From assembly GCF_009208555.1 (NCBI RefSeq), contig NZ_WFLI01000030.1:1-64000 (forward strand): a DNA stretch of 64,000 nucleotides. Reading direction: 5' to 3'. The notes below the pieces were generated by a model, which made no database searches, was not told where the DNA came from, and saw nothing but the letters and a program-made list of their open reading frames with translations. Below, one piece after another: positions 8,575 through 16,808 of the stretch. How positions within the stretch are numbered: position 1 is the first letter of the stretch; each line of letters begins with the position of its first letter. This DNA is from Janthinobacterium violaceinigrum (lineage in GTDB: Bacteria; Pseudomonadota; Gammaproteobacteria; Burkholderiales; Burkholderiaceae_D). The position numbers and the translations under genes are program-made.

Positions 8575-10062
8575 ATGACGGAAAACACCAGCTGGCATGC
8601 ACGTGCCGCAGAGATCAAGATCGATGGCCGCGCCTTCATCGATGGCGAACGGATGGCGGCGAAGTCCGGCCAGACATTCGACAATCTGTCGCCCATCGAT
8701 GGGCGCTCGCTGGGGCCGGTGGCGCGCTGCGATGGCGCGGACGTGGATGCGGCCGTGCAGGCGGCCCGCGCCGCCTTTGACGACCGCCGCTGGGCGGGCA
8801 AGTCGCCCGCGCAGCGCAAGCGGATACTGATCAAGTTTGCCGACCTGGTGCAGAAATACGGTCCCGAACTGGCCCTGCTGGAAACCCTGGACATGGGCAA
8901 GCCGATCAAATACAGCCAGAGCGTGGATGTGGGCGCCACGGCCAACTGCCTGCGCTGGTATGGCGAGGCGATCGACAAGATCTACGATGAAATTGCGCCC
9001 ACGCCCGCCAACAGCCTGGCGCTGATCACGCGCGAACCGGTGGGCGTGGTCGCCGCCATCGTGCCGTGGAACTACCCGATGATCATGGCCGCCTGGAAGA
9101 TCGCGCCCGCGCTCGCGGCCGGCAACAGCGTGATATTGAAACCGTCGGAAAAATCCCCGCTGACGGCCCTGCGGCTGGCCGACATCGCGCTGGAAGCGGG
9201 CGTGCCGAAAGGCGTCTTCAACGTGCTGCCCGGCTACGGCAACGAGGCGGGCGCCGCGCTGGCGCTGCACATGGATGTCGATTGCATCGGCTTTACGGGG
9301 TCCACGCGCACGGGGAAACTGATCGTGCAGATGGCGGGCCAGTCGAACCTGAAACGGGCCTGGACGGAACTGGGCGGCAAGTCCGCCAACATCGTCTGCG
9401 CCGATTGCCCGGACCTGGACAAGGCCGTGGCCACCGCCGTCGGCGCCATCTTCTTCAACCAGGGCGAAAGCTGCAACGCGCCGTCGCGCCTGTTCGTGGA
9501 AGAGTCGATCAAGGAAGAATTCCTGGCCAAGGCCCTGGCCATGCTGCCCCGCTTCCAGCCGGGCGACCCGCTCGACGAAGCCACCGTCATGGGCGCCATC
9601 GTCGACGCCACGCAGATGAAGACGGTCATGGGCTATATCGCGGCGGGCAAGAGCGAGGGCGCGCAGCTGCTGGGCGGCGGCGATGCCGTACGCACGGAGA
9701 CGGGCGGCTACTATGTGCAGCCCACCGTCTTCGGCGTGGACGCCGGCATGACGATCGCGCGCGAAGAGATCTTCGGGCCCGTCTTGTCCGTGCTGGGCTT
9801 TACGGACATCGCCGAGGCGGTGAAACAGGCGAATGCCACGCCGTACGGCTTGCAGGCGGCCGTGTGGACCTCCGACATCAGCAAGGCCATCCAGACGGCA
9901 CGCGCCCTGCGCGCCGGCACCGTGCACGTCAACCAGTACGACGGCGACGACATCACCGTGCCGTTCGGCGGCTACAAGCAGTCGGGCAACGGGCGCGACA
10001 AGTCCCTGCACGCGCTGGATAAATACACGGAGCTGAAGACGACGTGGATACAGGTGGGGTAG
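8575..10062 (+). CDS. puuC: gamma-glutamyl-gamma-aminobutyraldehyde dehydrogenase, aldehyde dehydrogenase family
   Basis: NAD(P)+-dependent aldehyde dehydrogenase of 495 residues. The general base Glu265 sits in TELGGKS and the nucleophile Cys300 in NQGESC; the cofactor loop FTGST and the VPWNYP block are intact. Expected role is oxidation of aminoaldehydes made from putrescine, feeding PuuD with gamma-glutamyl-GABA or giving GABA directly. A TTCAGGAGA ribosome site lies just before the ATG. Other aldehydes cannot be excluded from sequence, but context favours polyamine use. Confidence 0.88.
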   Translation: MTENTSWHARAAEIKIDGRAFIDGERMAAKSGQTFDNLSPIDGRSLGPVARCDGADVDAAVQAARAAFDDRRWAGKSPAQRKRILIKFADLVQKYGPELALLETLDMGKPIKYSQSVDVGATANCLRWYGEAIDKIYDEIAPTPANSLALITREPVGVVAAIVPWNYPMIMAAWKIAPALAAGNSVILKPSEKSPLTALRLADIALEAGVPKGVFNVLPGYGNEAGAALALHMDVDCIGFTGSTRTGKLIVQMAGQSNLKRAWTELGGKSANIVCADCPDLDKAVATAVGAIFFNQGESCNAPSRLFVEESIKEEFLAKALAMLPRFQPGDPLDEATVMGAIVDATQMKTVMGYIAAGKSEGAQLLGGGDAVRTETGGYYVQPTVFGVDAGMTIAREEIFGPVLSVLGFTDIAEAVKQANATPYGLQAAVWTSDISKAIQTARALRAGTVHVNQYDGDDITVPFGGYKQSGNGRDKSLHALDKYTELKTTWIQVG

Positions 10063-10080
10063 GTAAGCCGGAGCGGAGGA

Positions 10081-10159
10081 CCGGGGGCAGACGGGGACGC
10101 CGAGTCCCTGAGGGTCTGACCCCGGCAGTCGGGGTTCTGCGAGCAGCCGCGAACCCCGA
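10081..10159. terminator. double hairpin between convergent puuC and panB, GGGTC-type repeat copy 2
   Basis: Hairpin 1 pairs 10081-10092 with 10114-10125 (12 bases, one mismatch) with an inner GGGAC/GTCCC pairing. Hairpin 2 pairs TCGGGGTTC (10129-10137) with GAACCCCGA (10151-10159) perfectly. Position between two converging genes suggests a bidirectional terminator, though neither strand has a good T tract. Part of hairpin 1 matches the palindrome at 5420-5450. Confidence 0.65.
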
Positions 10160-10167
10160 TCAAACCA

Positions 10168-11043
10168 TCAGAAGCAGTGTTCCAGCGCCGGGAAGCTGCC
10201 ATCCTTGACGGCTTTCACGTAGCCGATGACGGCGTCGTCGATGCTGGCTGCGCCTTCCATGAAGTTGCGCACGAAGCGCGCCTTGCGGCCTGGGAACACG
10301 CCCAGCATGTCGTGCATGACGAGCACCTGGCCCGAGCAGTCGGGCCCGGCGCCGATGCCGATGGTCGGTATCGTCAGCATCTCGGTCACTTCCTTGCCCA
10401 GCTGCGAGGGCATCGCTTCCATCAGCACGATGGCGGCGCCCGCGTTTTGCAGCGTCAGCGCGTCGTTCTTCAGCTCCGTGGCGCTTTCCGTGCTCTTGCC
10501 CTGCACTTTATAGCCGCCCAGCTGGTGCACGAATTGCGGCGTCAGGCCGATGTGGGCGCAGATGGGGATGCCGCGCTCGGTGAGGAAGCGGACGATGTCG
10601 GCCAGCCAGGCGCCGCCCTCGATCTTGATCATGTGCGCGCCAGCCTGCATCAGGATGACGGCATTCGCGTACGCCGTCTCGGGCGTGGCATAGGCGCCGA
10701 ACGGCAGGTCGGCGAGGATCATGGCCGACTTGCTGCCGCGCGCCACGGCAGCCGTGTGGTAGGCCAGTTCGGCCACGGTGACGGGCAGGGTGGAGTTGTG
10801 GCCGTTGCAGACCATGCCGAGCGAATCACCGATCAGCAGGATCTCGACGCCGCAGCGGTCCATCAGCGACGCGAAGCTGGCGTCATAGCAGGTCAGCATG
10901 GTGATCTTCTCGCCGGCGGCGCGCAGCGTGGCCAGCGTATGGATGGTCACGGCCTTGTTGGCGACAGGCTTGGATGGCGCCGGCGCCGGTGCGGCGGCCT
11001 TGTCTTTGGCGGCCAGATCTGTTCCTTGCAAATAAGCGGACAT
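10168..11043 (-). CDS. panB: 3-methyl-2-oxobutanoate hydroxymethyltransferase
   Basis: First committed enzyme of pantothenate synthesis; transfers a hydroxymethyl group from methylene-tetrahydrofolate to ketoisovalerate. 291 residues. Family blocks seen: TMLTCYDASFASL, LLIGDSLGMVCNGH (Mg-ligand Asp), ADLPFGAY, IKIEGG (Glu/Lys site), AHIGLTPQ and IGIGAGPDCSGQVLVMHDMLG. An Ala/Pro/Lys-rich N-terminal extension of roughly 25 residues precedes the TIM-barrel and looks disordered. No panC follows, so the pathway is split. folK lies 108 bases upstream on the same strand. Confidence 0.96.
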   Translation of the reverse strand: MSAYLQGTDLAAKDKAAAPAPAPSKPVANKAVTIHTLATLRAAGEKITMLTCYDASFASLMDRCGVEILLIGDSLGMVCNGHNSTLPVTVAELAYHTAAVARGSKSAMILADLPFGAYATPETAYANAVILMQAGAHMIKIEGGAWLADIVRFLTERGIPICAHIGLTPQFVHQLGGYKVQGKSTESATELKNDALTLQNAGAAIVLMEAMPSQLGKEVTEMLTIPTIGIGAGPDCSGQVLVMHDMLGVFPGRKARFVRNFMEGAASIDDAVIGYVKAVKDGSFPALEHCF

Positions 11044-11151
11044 AGGTATTCTCTAGAGTGAAAGGGGGTGATGCGATTGCGACGCCGCTAGTGTAGTACT
11101 TTATGCGGCGCGCTGCAGGAGCGGCATTGTAGAGGATGCGAGCGAAACGGC

Positions 11152-11640
11152 TCAGAGCTGGCTGATGGCCTGGCCGGCCACGGCTGCCAGGTAGTCCTGC
11201 GCGGGCCCCAGGCCGGGCACGGCGATGGCGGGCGCCAGGGCCAGCAGCGGCACCAGCACGAAGGCGCGCTCGGTGAGGCGCGGATGCGGCACCGTCAGGG
11301 TGGCGCTGGCGATCTGCTCGTTGCCGTACAGCAGCAAGTCCAGGTCCAGCGTGCGCGGGGCGTTGCGGTAAGGCCGCTCGCGCCCATGCGCCGCCTCGAT
11401 GGCGTGCAGGGCTTGCAGCAGCTCCTCTGCCGGCAGGGTGGTCGCGATGCGCGCCACGGCATTGATGTAGTCGTCGCCGCTCGAATCGATGGGCGCCGTG
11501 CGGTAGCTGGCCGAGGCCTCCAGCAGGCTGGCGCCGGGCAGGCGCGCCAGGCGCGCCAGCGCATCCTGCACGTTGGCGCGCGCGTCGCCCAGATTCGCGC
11601 CGATGCCGATGTAAGCGATAACTTGCGTTGCTGTCTGCAT
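11152..11640 (-). CDS. folK: 2-amino-4-hydroxy-6-hydroxymethyldihydropteridine pyrophosphokinase
   Basis: Folate-pathway kinase, 162 residues. The family pattern is plain: YIGIGANLGDARANV at the N terminus, SYRTAPI, YINAVARI, the RNAPRTLDLDLLLYG signature and VPHPRLTERAFVLVPL. The ATG at 11640 is 8 bases after the pcnB stop with a GGCGAG site inside the pcnB end, so it is probably translated from the same message. Any longer frame would run through pcnB and is rejected. Confidence 0.95.
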   Translation of the reverse strand: MQTATQVIAYIGIGANLGDARANVQDALARLARLPGASLLEASASYRTAPIDSSGDDYINAVARIATTLPAEELLQALHAIEAAHGRERPYRNAPRTLDLDLLLYGNEQIASATLTVPHPRLTERAFVLVPLLALAPAIAVPGLGPAQDYLAAVAGQAISQL

Positions 11641-11648
11641 GGCTGCGT

Positions 11649-13022
11649 TTACTCGCCGCTGGTGCTGCCGCTGGTCGAGCCGCCCGTGCCCGTCTTGCTG
11701 CGCGTGCTGCGGCGTGGCGGACGCTTCTTCTTGACGGCGCCCGGCGCGGCATTGGCGCTGACGAGCAGCGCTTCGCGCGTTTCCTCGTCGCCTTCGTAGA
11801 AGGCCGTCCACCATTCGCCGATGTCCATGTCGATCTCGCCCGAGGCGCAGCGCAGCAGCAGGAAGTCGTAGCCGGCGCGGAAGCGCAGGTGTTCCAGCAG
11901 CTTGTACGGGGCCTTGCCGACCCTGCGCTCGAAGCGCGGCTGCATCGACCAGATGTCGCGCATGTCGGAGCCGATCTTGCGCTGCAAGGCCAGTTTTTCC
12001 GTCTGCGAATCGAGCACGTCGTCGGCCGCCAGGTGCAGCGCGGGGATGGTCGACTCGCCGGCGGCGCGGTAGGCCGTCCATTTTTCCAGCACCTGGTGCC
12101 ACAGCAGCGAGGCAAACAAAAAGCCCGGCGAGACGGTCTTGCCGGCGGCGATGCGGGCATCCGTGGCGTCCAGCGCCAGGGTGACGAATTTCGCGCCCAG
12201 CGGCTGCTCCAGCACCACGTCGAGCAGCGGCAGCAGGCCGTGATGCAAGCCTTCCTTGCGCAGCTGCTGCAGGCAGGCCAGCGCGTGGCCGCTCATCAGC
12301 AGTTTCAGCATTTCGTCGAACACGCGCGGCGCGGGCACGTTGTTGATCAGCGGCGCCATGACGGGGATCGGCGCGGCGGTGGCCGGCTCGATGGTGAATT
12401 TCAGCTTGGCGGCAAAGCGCACCACGCGCAGCATGCGCACGGGGTCTTCGCGGTAGCGCTCTTCGGGCTTGCCGATCATGCGCAAGGTCTGGGCGCGGAT
12501 GTCTTCCACGCCGCCATGGTAGTCCAGCACTTCCTGCGTGGCCGGGTTGTAGTACATGGCGTTGATGGTGAAGTCGCGGCGCAGGGCATCCTCGTGCTGC
12601 AAGCCGAAGGTATTGTCGCGCAGGACGCGGCCATGTTCATCCTTGGGCGCCGAGTCGGCGCCGGCGCCGCGGAAGGTCGTCACTTCCAGCAGATCCTGGC
12701 CGAACATCACGTGCACGATCTGGAAGCGCTTGCCGATGATGAAGGCGCGGCGAAACAGTCGCTTGACCTGTTCCGGCGTGGCGTTGGTGGCGATGTCGAA
12801 GTCCTTGGGTTTGACGCCCAGCAGCAGGTCGCGCACGGCGCCGCCGACGACGAAGGCTTCGAAGCCCGCTTCCTGCAGGCTGCTGGTGACGCGGATGGCA
12901 TTCGACGACACCAGTTTCGGGTCGATTCCGTGTTGCGCAGGACCGAGCACCACGGGTGCCGTGGTGTCGCGCGCTGCCTCTTTTTTAACGCCGAGGATCT
13001 TGCGGATGAATTTTTTAATCAT
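11649..13022 (-). CDS. pcnB: poly(A) polymerase I
   Basis: RNA 3' polyadenylating nucleotidyltransferase, 457 residues. The catalytic palm shows GGAVRDLLLGVKPKDFDIATNATPEQVKRLF, followed by IIGKRFQIVHV and LEVTTFRG, then REDPVRMLRVVRFAAKL. The C terminus is rich in Lys, Arg, Ser and Gly (KKKRPPRRSTRSK), as usual for PcnB and unlike CCA-adding enzymes. It overlaps the preceding HAD phosphatase by eight bases and is followed at once by folK, the common PcnB-FolK pairing. Confidence 0.94.
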   Translation of the reverse strand: MIKKFIRKILGVKKEAARDTTAPVVLGPAQHGIDPKLVSSNAIRVTSSLQEAGFEAFVVGGAVRDLLLGVKPKDFDIATNATPEQVKRLFRRAFIIGKRFQIVHVMFGQDLLEVTTFRGAGADSAPKDEHGRVLRDNTFGLQHEDALRRDFTINAMYYNPATQEVLDYHGGVEDIRAQTLRMIGKPEERYREDPVRMLRVVRFAAKLKFTIEPATAAPIPVMAPLINNVPAPRVFDEMLKLLMSGHALACLQQLRKEGLHHGLLPLLDVVLEQPLGAKFVTLALDATDARIAAGKTVSPGFLFASLLWHQVLEKWTAYRAAGESTIPALHLAADDVLDSQTEKLALQRKIGSDMRDIWSMQPRFERRVGKAPYKLLEHLRFRAGYDFLLLRCASGEIDMDIGEWWTAFYEGDEETREALLVSANAAPGAVKKKRPPRRSTRSKTGTGGSTSGSTSGE

Positions 13023-13689
13023 TGAATAAGTGGAGTGATGGCCAGCCGTGGAGGGATGCGTGTGCGCTCAAAGCGGTGTTGGGATTGGTCGCGACAGGGT
13101 GGGTAACGACGGACAGCAAGGGAATATCGTTGTGTGAATCGCTGTAAAAATAGCTGCGCTCGAACTGTCCCAGCTCCTTGCCCATCTTTTCCAGCCAGGC
13201 ATGGGTGTGGGTCAGCTTGCCCGCGCCCAGGGTCGGCGTGCCCAGCAGCTTGCCCGTGACATTGCCCTCGGCGTCATATTCGGGCATGGCGGCCAGCAGG
13301 TGCTCGACGCCCAGCGCATCGGCGATGGGCTTGGTGATGAAATGGTTGGTGGCCGTGACGATGGCCAGCAGGTCGCCCGCGTCCTGGTGCTGTTTCAGCA
13401 GGGCCACGACTTCGGGGCGGATGGCCGGCAAGACCACTTCGGCCATGAATTGCTTGTGCAGCGCTTCCAGGCGTTCGCGCGGGAACTGCGCCAGGGTGCC
13501 CAGGGAAAACTCCAGGTATTCCACGGGGTCCAGGGTGCCGGCCTGGTATTGCGCGAAAAATTCGTCGTTGCGGCGGGTGAATTCGGCGGCGTCCACGGCA
13601 CCGATGCGTACCAGGAATTCGCCCCACTCGTGATCCGAGTCGATGGGCAGCAGGGTGTGGTCGAGGTCAAACAGGGCCAGATTCATCAT
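13015..13689 (-). CDS. HAD superfamily phosphatase, subfamily IB (SerB-like)
   Basis: Cytosolic phosphohydrolase, 224 residues. Motif I is LFDLDHTLL (nucleophile Asp), motif II TATN, and motif III/IV YFYSDSHNDIPLL. The HAD-IB layout with a helical cap resembles phosphoserine phosphatase-like and histidinol-phosphatase-like proteins often found beside pcnB or hda in betaproteobacteria; substrate unknown. The start ATG overlaps the hda stop (ATGA); a second ATG follows directly, so either may be used. Confidence 0.85.
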   Translation of the reverse strand: MMNLALFDLDHTLLPIDSDHEWGEFLVRIGAVDAAEFTRRNDEFFAQYQAGTLDPVEYLEFSLGTLAQFPRERLEALHKQFMAEVVLPAIRPEVVALLKQHQDAGDLLAIVTATNHFITKPIADALGVEHLLAAMPEYDAEGNVTGKLLGTPTLGAGKLTHTHAWLEKMGKELGQFERSYFYSDSHNDIPLLSVVTHPVATNPNTALSAHASLHGWPSLHLFND

Positions 13690-14354
13690 TCTTTCGCTTC
13701 CGCCTGCAGCAACTCGCGCAATAAAGGCAAGGTGATCGGGCGTTGGGTTTCCAGGGAGTAGAGGTCGAGAGAGTCCAGCATCGTCGACAGCGAACGCATG
13801 TCGCGCCGGAAATGGGACAGCAGATAGGGTAACACGCCCGGCGATAAGGTCAAGCCGCGGGTGGTGGCCGCCTGGGTCAGGGCGGCGATTTTTTCATCGT
13901 CCGTCAAGCCGTGGATTTGATAGATCAGGCCCCAGCCCATGCGCGTGCGCAAGTCTTCGCGCACGGGCAGCACGGCCGGCGGCACGGCGCCGCTGCACAC
14001 CATGAACGCCTTGTTGGCGCGGATTTCATTGAACAGGGCAAAGGCGTCGATCTGCGCCAGCGGCGACAGCTTTTCGCAGTCGTCGAGCAGGTACAGATCC
14101 ACGTCAGGCGAATACACGAATTCGGACTCGATCGAGAATGGCGAAATGTAGCGCGCGCGCTCGGTGCTGGCCAGGGCCTTGAGCAGATGGCTCTTGCCGG
14201 CAGCCAGTTCGCCCCACAGGTAGGCAAAATGTTCGCGCGAGGTACGCGCGGCGAACTGGCGCATCAGCTGCGCCACTTCGGCATTCTGTCCCACCTCGAA
14301 GGTATCGAGGCTGTGCGCCTGGTCTGTGCCTAAATCGAGCACCAGTTGTTTCAT
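13686..14354 (-). CDS. hda: DnaA regulatory inactivator Hda
   Basis: AAA+ protein of 222 residues that binds the DNA sliding clamp and promotes hydrolysis of DnaA-ATP. N-terminal KQLVLDL is a clamp-binding motif. The Walker A region reads GELAAGKSHLL, the Walker B region LYLLDDCE, and sensor 2 appears as SHFRRDMRSL. Similarity to DnaA domain III without its DNA-binding domain defines the family. The upstream AI-2E permease is on the same strand with a 76-base gap. Confidence 0.93.
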   Translation of the reverse strand: MKQLVLDLGTDQAHSLDTFEVGQNAEVAQLMRQFAARTSREHFAYLWGELAAGKSHLLKALASTERARYISPFSIESEFVYSPDVDLYLLDDCEKLSPLAQIDAFALFNEIRANKAFMVCSGAVPPAVLPVREDLRTRMGWGLIYQIHGLTDDEKIAALTQAATTRGLTLSPGVLPYLLSHFRRDMRSLSTMLDSLDLYSLETQRPITLPLLRELLQAEAKE

Positions 14355-14430
14355 GGCGTACGCCTTGTCCTGTTTTTCATTACTGCATGTGCATCGTGGT
14401 ATTGCTAGGTTGATATGATATCCGCTTTTA

Positions 14431-15513
14431 TTAGGTATTATAGAAGCTGCTGGAGAGGTAGTGGCGTCTTAGATGCTTAAAAGCGACCATCAGGACGGCA
14501 GAAGCAGGCAAAGCCAGCAGAACGCCGACGAAACCAAACAGTTGTCCGAAGGCCAATAAGGCGAAGATCACGGCCAGCGGATTCAAGCCGATGCGCTCGC
14601 CCACCAGGCGCGGCGTGAGGAAAAAGCCCTCGATGACCTGGCCGCAGCCATAGATGACGGCCACGGCGATCACGCCGCTCCAGTCGGCAAACTGCAGCAG
14701 GGCGGCGATCAGCGCCAGCATCAGTCCCAGGCCGAAGCCCAGGTAGGGAATAAACACCAGCAAGCCCGTGATGATGCCCACAGGCAATGCCACTTCGAAG
14801 CCGGCGATGGCCAGCGCCACCGAGTAGTACGTGGCCAGCACCAGCATGACGAGCAGCTGGCCGCGCAGGTATTGCGCCAGCAGGGTGTCGACTTCCTGCG
14901 CCATGCCCACCGTGCGGCCCACCCAGCGGCGCGGCACGGCGCCGGCGATGCGCGCCAGCATCGGGTGCCAGTCCAGCAACAGGTAGAACAGCACCACGGG
15001 GATCAGCACGACGGTGGCCAGCCAGCCCAGCACGGCCGTGCCGCCGATGCGGGCCGAGGCCAGCACGGTGCTCCAGATTTCATCGCCGCTGGTGGCCATC
15101 TGCTGGCTCAGCATGCGCTTGATGCCCGTGCCGTCCAGGCGCACGCGGATGCCCAGGTCGCGCAGTTTGGGCGCCAGGAATTCGTTGGCCTTGCTGAGAA
15201 ACTGGGGAATCTGCGCCTGCAGCAGGGGGATTTCCTTCTGCAGCACGGGCACGACGATCAGCACCAGCGCCGTAATCGAGAGGAAAAACAACACTACGAC
15301 GATGAGCACGGCCAGGGGGCGGGGCAGGTAAAAACGTTTGTAGTGCAGCCGCTGCAGGCGGTCCACGCCGGGATTGAGCACGTAGGCGAGGATGGCGGCG
15401 GCCAGGAAGGGCGTCAGGATGGGGCCCAGGCTGACGAGCAACAGCAAAAATGCCAGCCAGACCGCGATCCAAAATGCTGTTTGCTTCTGTTCGGCGGTGA
15501 TCGGAAATGGCAT
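14431..15513 (-). CDS. AI-2E family transporter (TqsA/PerM-type permease)
   Basis: Polytopic inner-membrane protein of 360 residues with about eight hydrophobic segments: an N-terminal pair, LAVLIVVVLFFLSITALVLI, a hydrophilic central domain, then LLVFIPYLGFGLGLMLALIAALL and GFFLTPRLVGERIGLNPLAVIFALLAFG, the family signature. Such proteins are annotated as AI-2 exporters but many have other or unknown substrates. Chosen start is ATG 15513, where the hydrophobic core begins soon after; a longer frame would reach into the purM promoter region. Ribosome site is weak. Confidence 0.85.
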   Translation of the reverse strand: MPFPITAEQKQTAFWIAVWLAFLLLLVSLGPILTPFLAAAILAYVLNPGVDRLQRLHYKRFYLPRPLAVLIVVVLFFLSITALVLIVVPVLQKEIPLLQAQIPQFLSKANEFLAPKLRDLGIRVRLDGTGIKRMLSQQMATSGDEIWSTVLASARIGGTAVLGWLATVVLIPVVLFYLLLDWHPMLARIAGAVPRRWVGRTVGMAQEVDTLLAQYLRGQLLVMLVLATYYSVALAIAGFEVALPVGIITGLLVFIPYLGFGLGLMLALIAALLQFADWSGVIAVAVIYGCGQVIEGFFLTPRLVGERIGLNPLAVIFALLAFGQLFGFVGVLLALPASAVLMVAFKHLRRHYLSSSFYNT

Positions 15514-15700
15514 GGAGTTGTGTTGTTGCGTTAAAAAAAGGCAGTTAATTACGAAATCGCGGGGGCAGTTTGATAAAATAGCGTCTTGATCGACCGAATT
15601 CACCGGCTGGCCGCCTGTCGCAGGATGTCAAAAACATCCGTGCGCGCGCGTGCTGGCGGGTATCCGCCTTCTATTTTACCGCCTCCGCTGCCACCACACC

Positions 15701-16744
15701 ATGAACCAGACTTCTAATGTTTCCCTTTCCTACCGTGACGCTGGCGTCGATATCGACGCAGGCGACGCTTTAGTCGAAGCAATCAAGCCGTTTGCCAAGC
15801 GCACCCTGCGCGAAGGCGTGATGGGCGGCCTGGGCGGTTTTGGCGCCATGTTTGAAATCAGCAAGAAGTACAAGGAGCCGGTGCTGGTCTCGGGCACCGA
15901 CGGCGTGGGCACCAAATTGCGCCTGGCGTTCGAACTGAACCGCCATGACACGGTCGGCATCGACCTGGTCGCCATGAGCGTCAACGACATCCTGGTGCAA
16001 GGCGCCGAGCCCCTGTTCTTCCTCGACTACTTCGCTTGCGGCAAGCTGGACGTGGCCATCGCCACCGACGTCATCAAGGGCATTGCCCAGGGTTGCGAAC
16101 AAGCCGGTTGCGCGCTGATCGGCGGCGAAACGGCGGAAATGCCGAGCATGTACCCGGCCGGCGAATACGACTTGGCAGGTTTTGCCGTGGGTGCCGTGGA
16201 AAAATCGAAAATCATCGACGGCACCAAGATCGCCCCGGGCGATGTGGTGCTGGGCCTGGCCTCGTCGGGCGTGCACTCGAACGGCTATTCGCTGGTGCGC
16301 AAGATCATCGAAGTGGCCAAGCCGGACCTGGAAGGCGACTTCCACGGCCGCAAGCTGGCCGACGTGCTGATGCAGCCGACGCGCATCTACGTCAAGCCGC
16401 TGCTGGCGCTGATGGATGCCATGGAAGTCAAGGGCATGGTGCACATCACCGGCGGCGGCCTGGTGGAAAACATCCCGCGCGTGCTGCAGCCAGGCCTGGT
16501 GGCCGAGCTGGACTCGAAGGCATGGACCATGCCGCCGCTGTTCACGTGGCTGCAACAGCATGGCGGCGTGGCTGACGCCGAAATGCACCGCGTCTTCAAC
16601 TGCGGCATCGGCATGACCGTCATCGTCTCGCAGGAAAATGCGGACGCCGCCATCGCCCAGCTGCAAGCGGCGGGCGAAACCGTCTCGCGCATCGGCACCA
16701 TCCGCGCCCGCGTGGGCGACGAGCACCAGACCATCGTCATCTAA
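15701..16744 (+). CDS. purM: phosphoribosylformylglycinamidine cyclo-ligase
   Basis: AIR synthetase of purine synthesis, 347 residues. Family blocks: SLSYRDAGVDIDAGD at the start, GGFGAMF, GTDGVGTKL, the nucleotide-site FLDYFACGKL, LIGGETAEMPSMY and GLASSGVHSNGYSLVRKI. Start at ATG 15701 gives the usual N terminus; an upstream in-frame start would add 17 residues with no family counterpart. An AT-rich TAAAAT at 15574-15579 may be a -10 element. A bidirectional terminator follows. Confidence 0.95.
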   Translation: MNQTSNVSLSYRDAGVDIDAGDALVEAIKPFAKRTLREGVMGGLGGFGAMFEISKKYKEPVLVSGTDGVGTKLRLAFELNRHDTVGIDLVAMSVNDILVQGAEPLFFLDYFACGKLDVAIATDVIKGIAQGCEQAGCALIGGETAEMPSMYPAGEYDLAGFAVGAVEKSKIIDGTKIAPGDVVLGLASSGVHSNGYSLVRKIIEVAKPDLEGDFHGRKLADVLMQPTRIYVKPLLALMDAMEVKGMVHITGGGLVENIPRVLQPGLVAELDSKAWTMPPLFTWLQQHGGVADAEMHRVFNCGIGMTVIVSQENADAAIAQLQAAGETVSRIGTIRARVGDEHQTIVI

Positions 16745-16760
16745 GTTGTCGTTCGCATGA

Positions 16761-16796
16761 AAAAGGCAGGCACTCGCAAGAGGCCTGCCTTTTTTT
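16761..16796. terminator. bidirectional rho-independent terminator
   Basis: GGCAGGC (16765-16771) pairs with GCCTGCC (16783-16789), flanked by an A run on the left and a T run on the right. It lies between the convergent purM and MHS transporter genes and can serve both strands. Confidence 0.88.
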
Positions 16797-16808
16797 ACGT
16801 GCCTGCGC

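Noticed and set aside
7378..10011. Open frame of 877 codons on the minus strand
   Set aside because: Shadow of potH, potI and puuC; composition biased to Arg, Gly, His and Ala; no recognisable motif.
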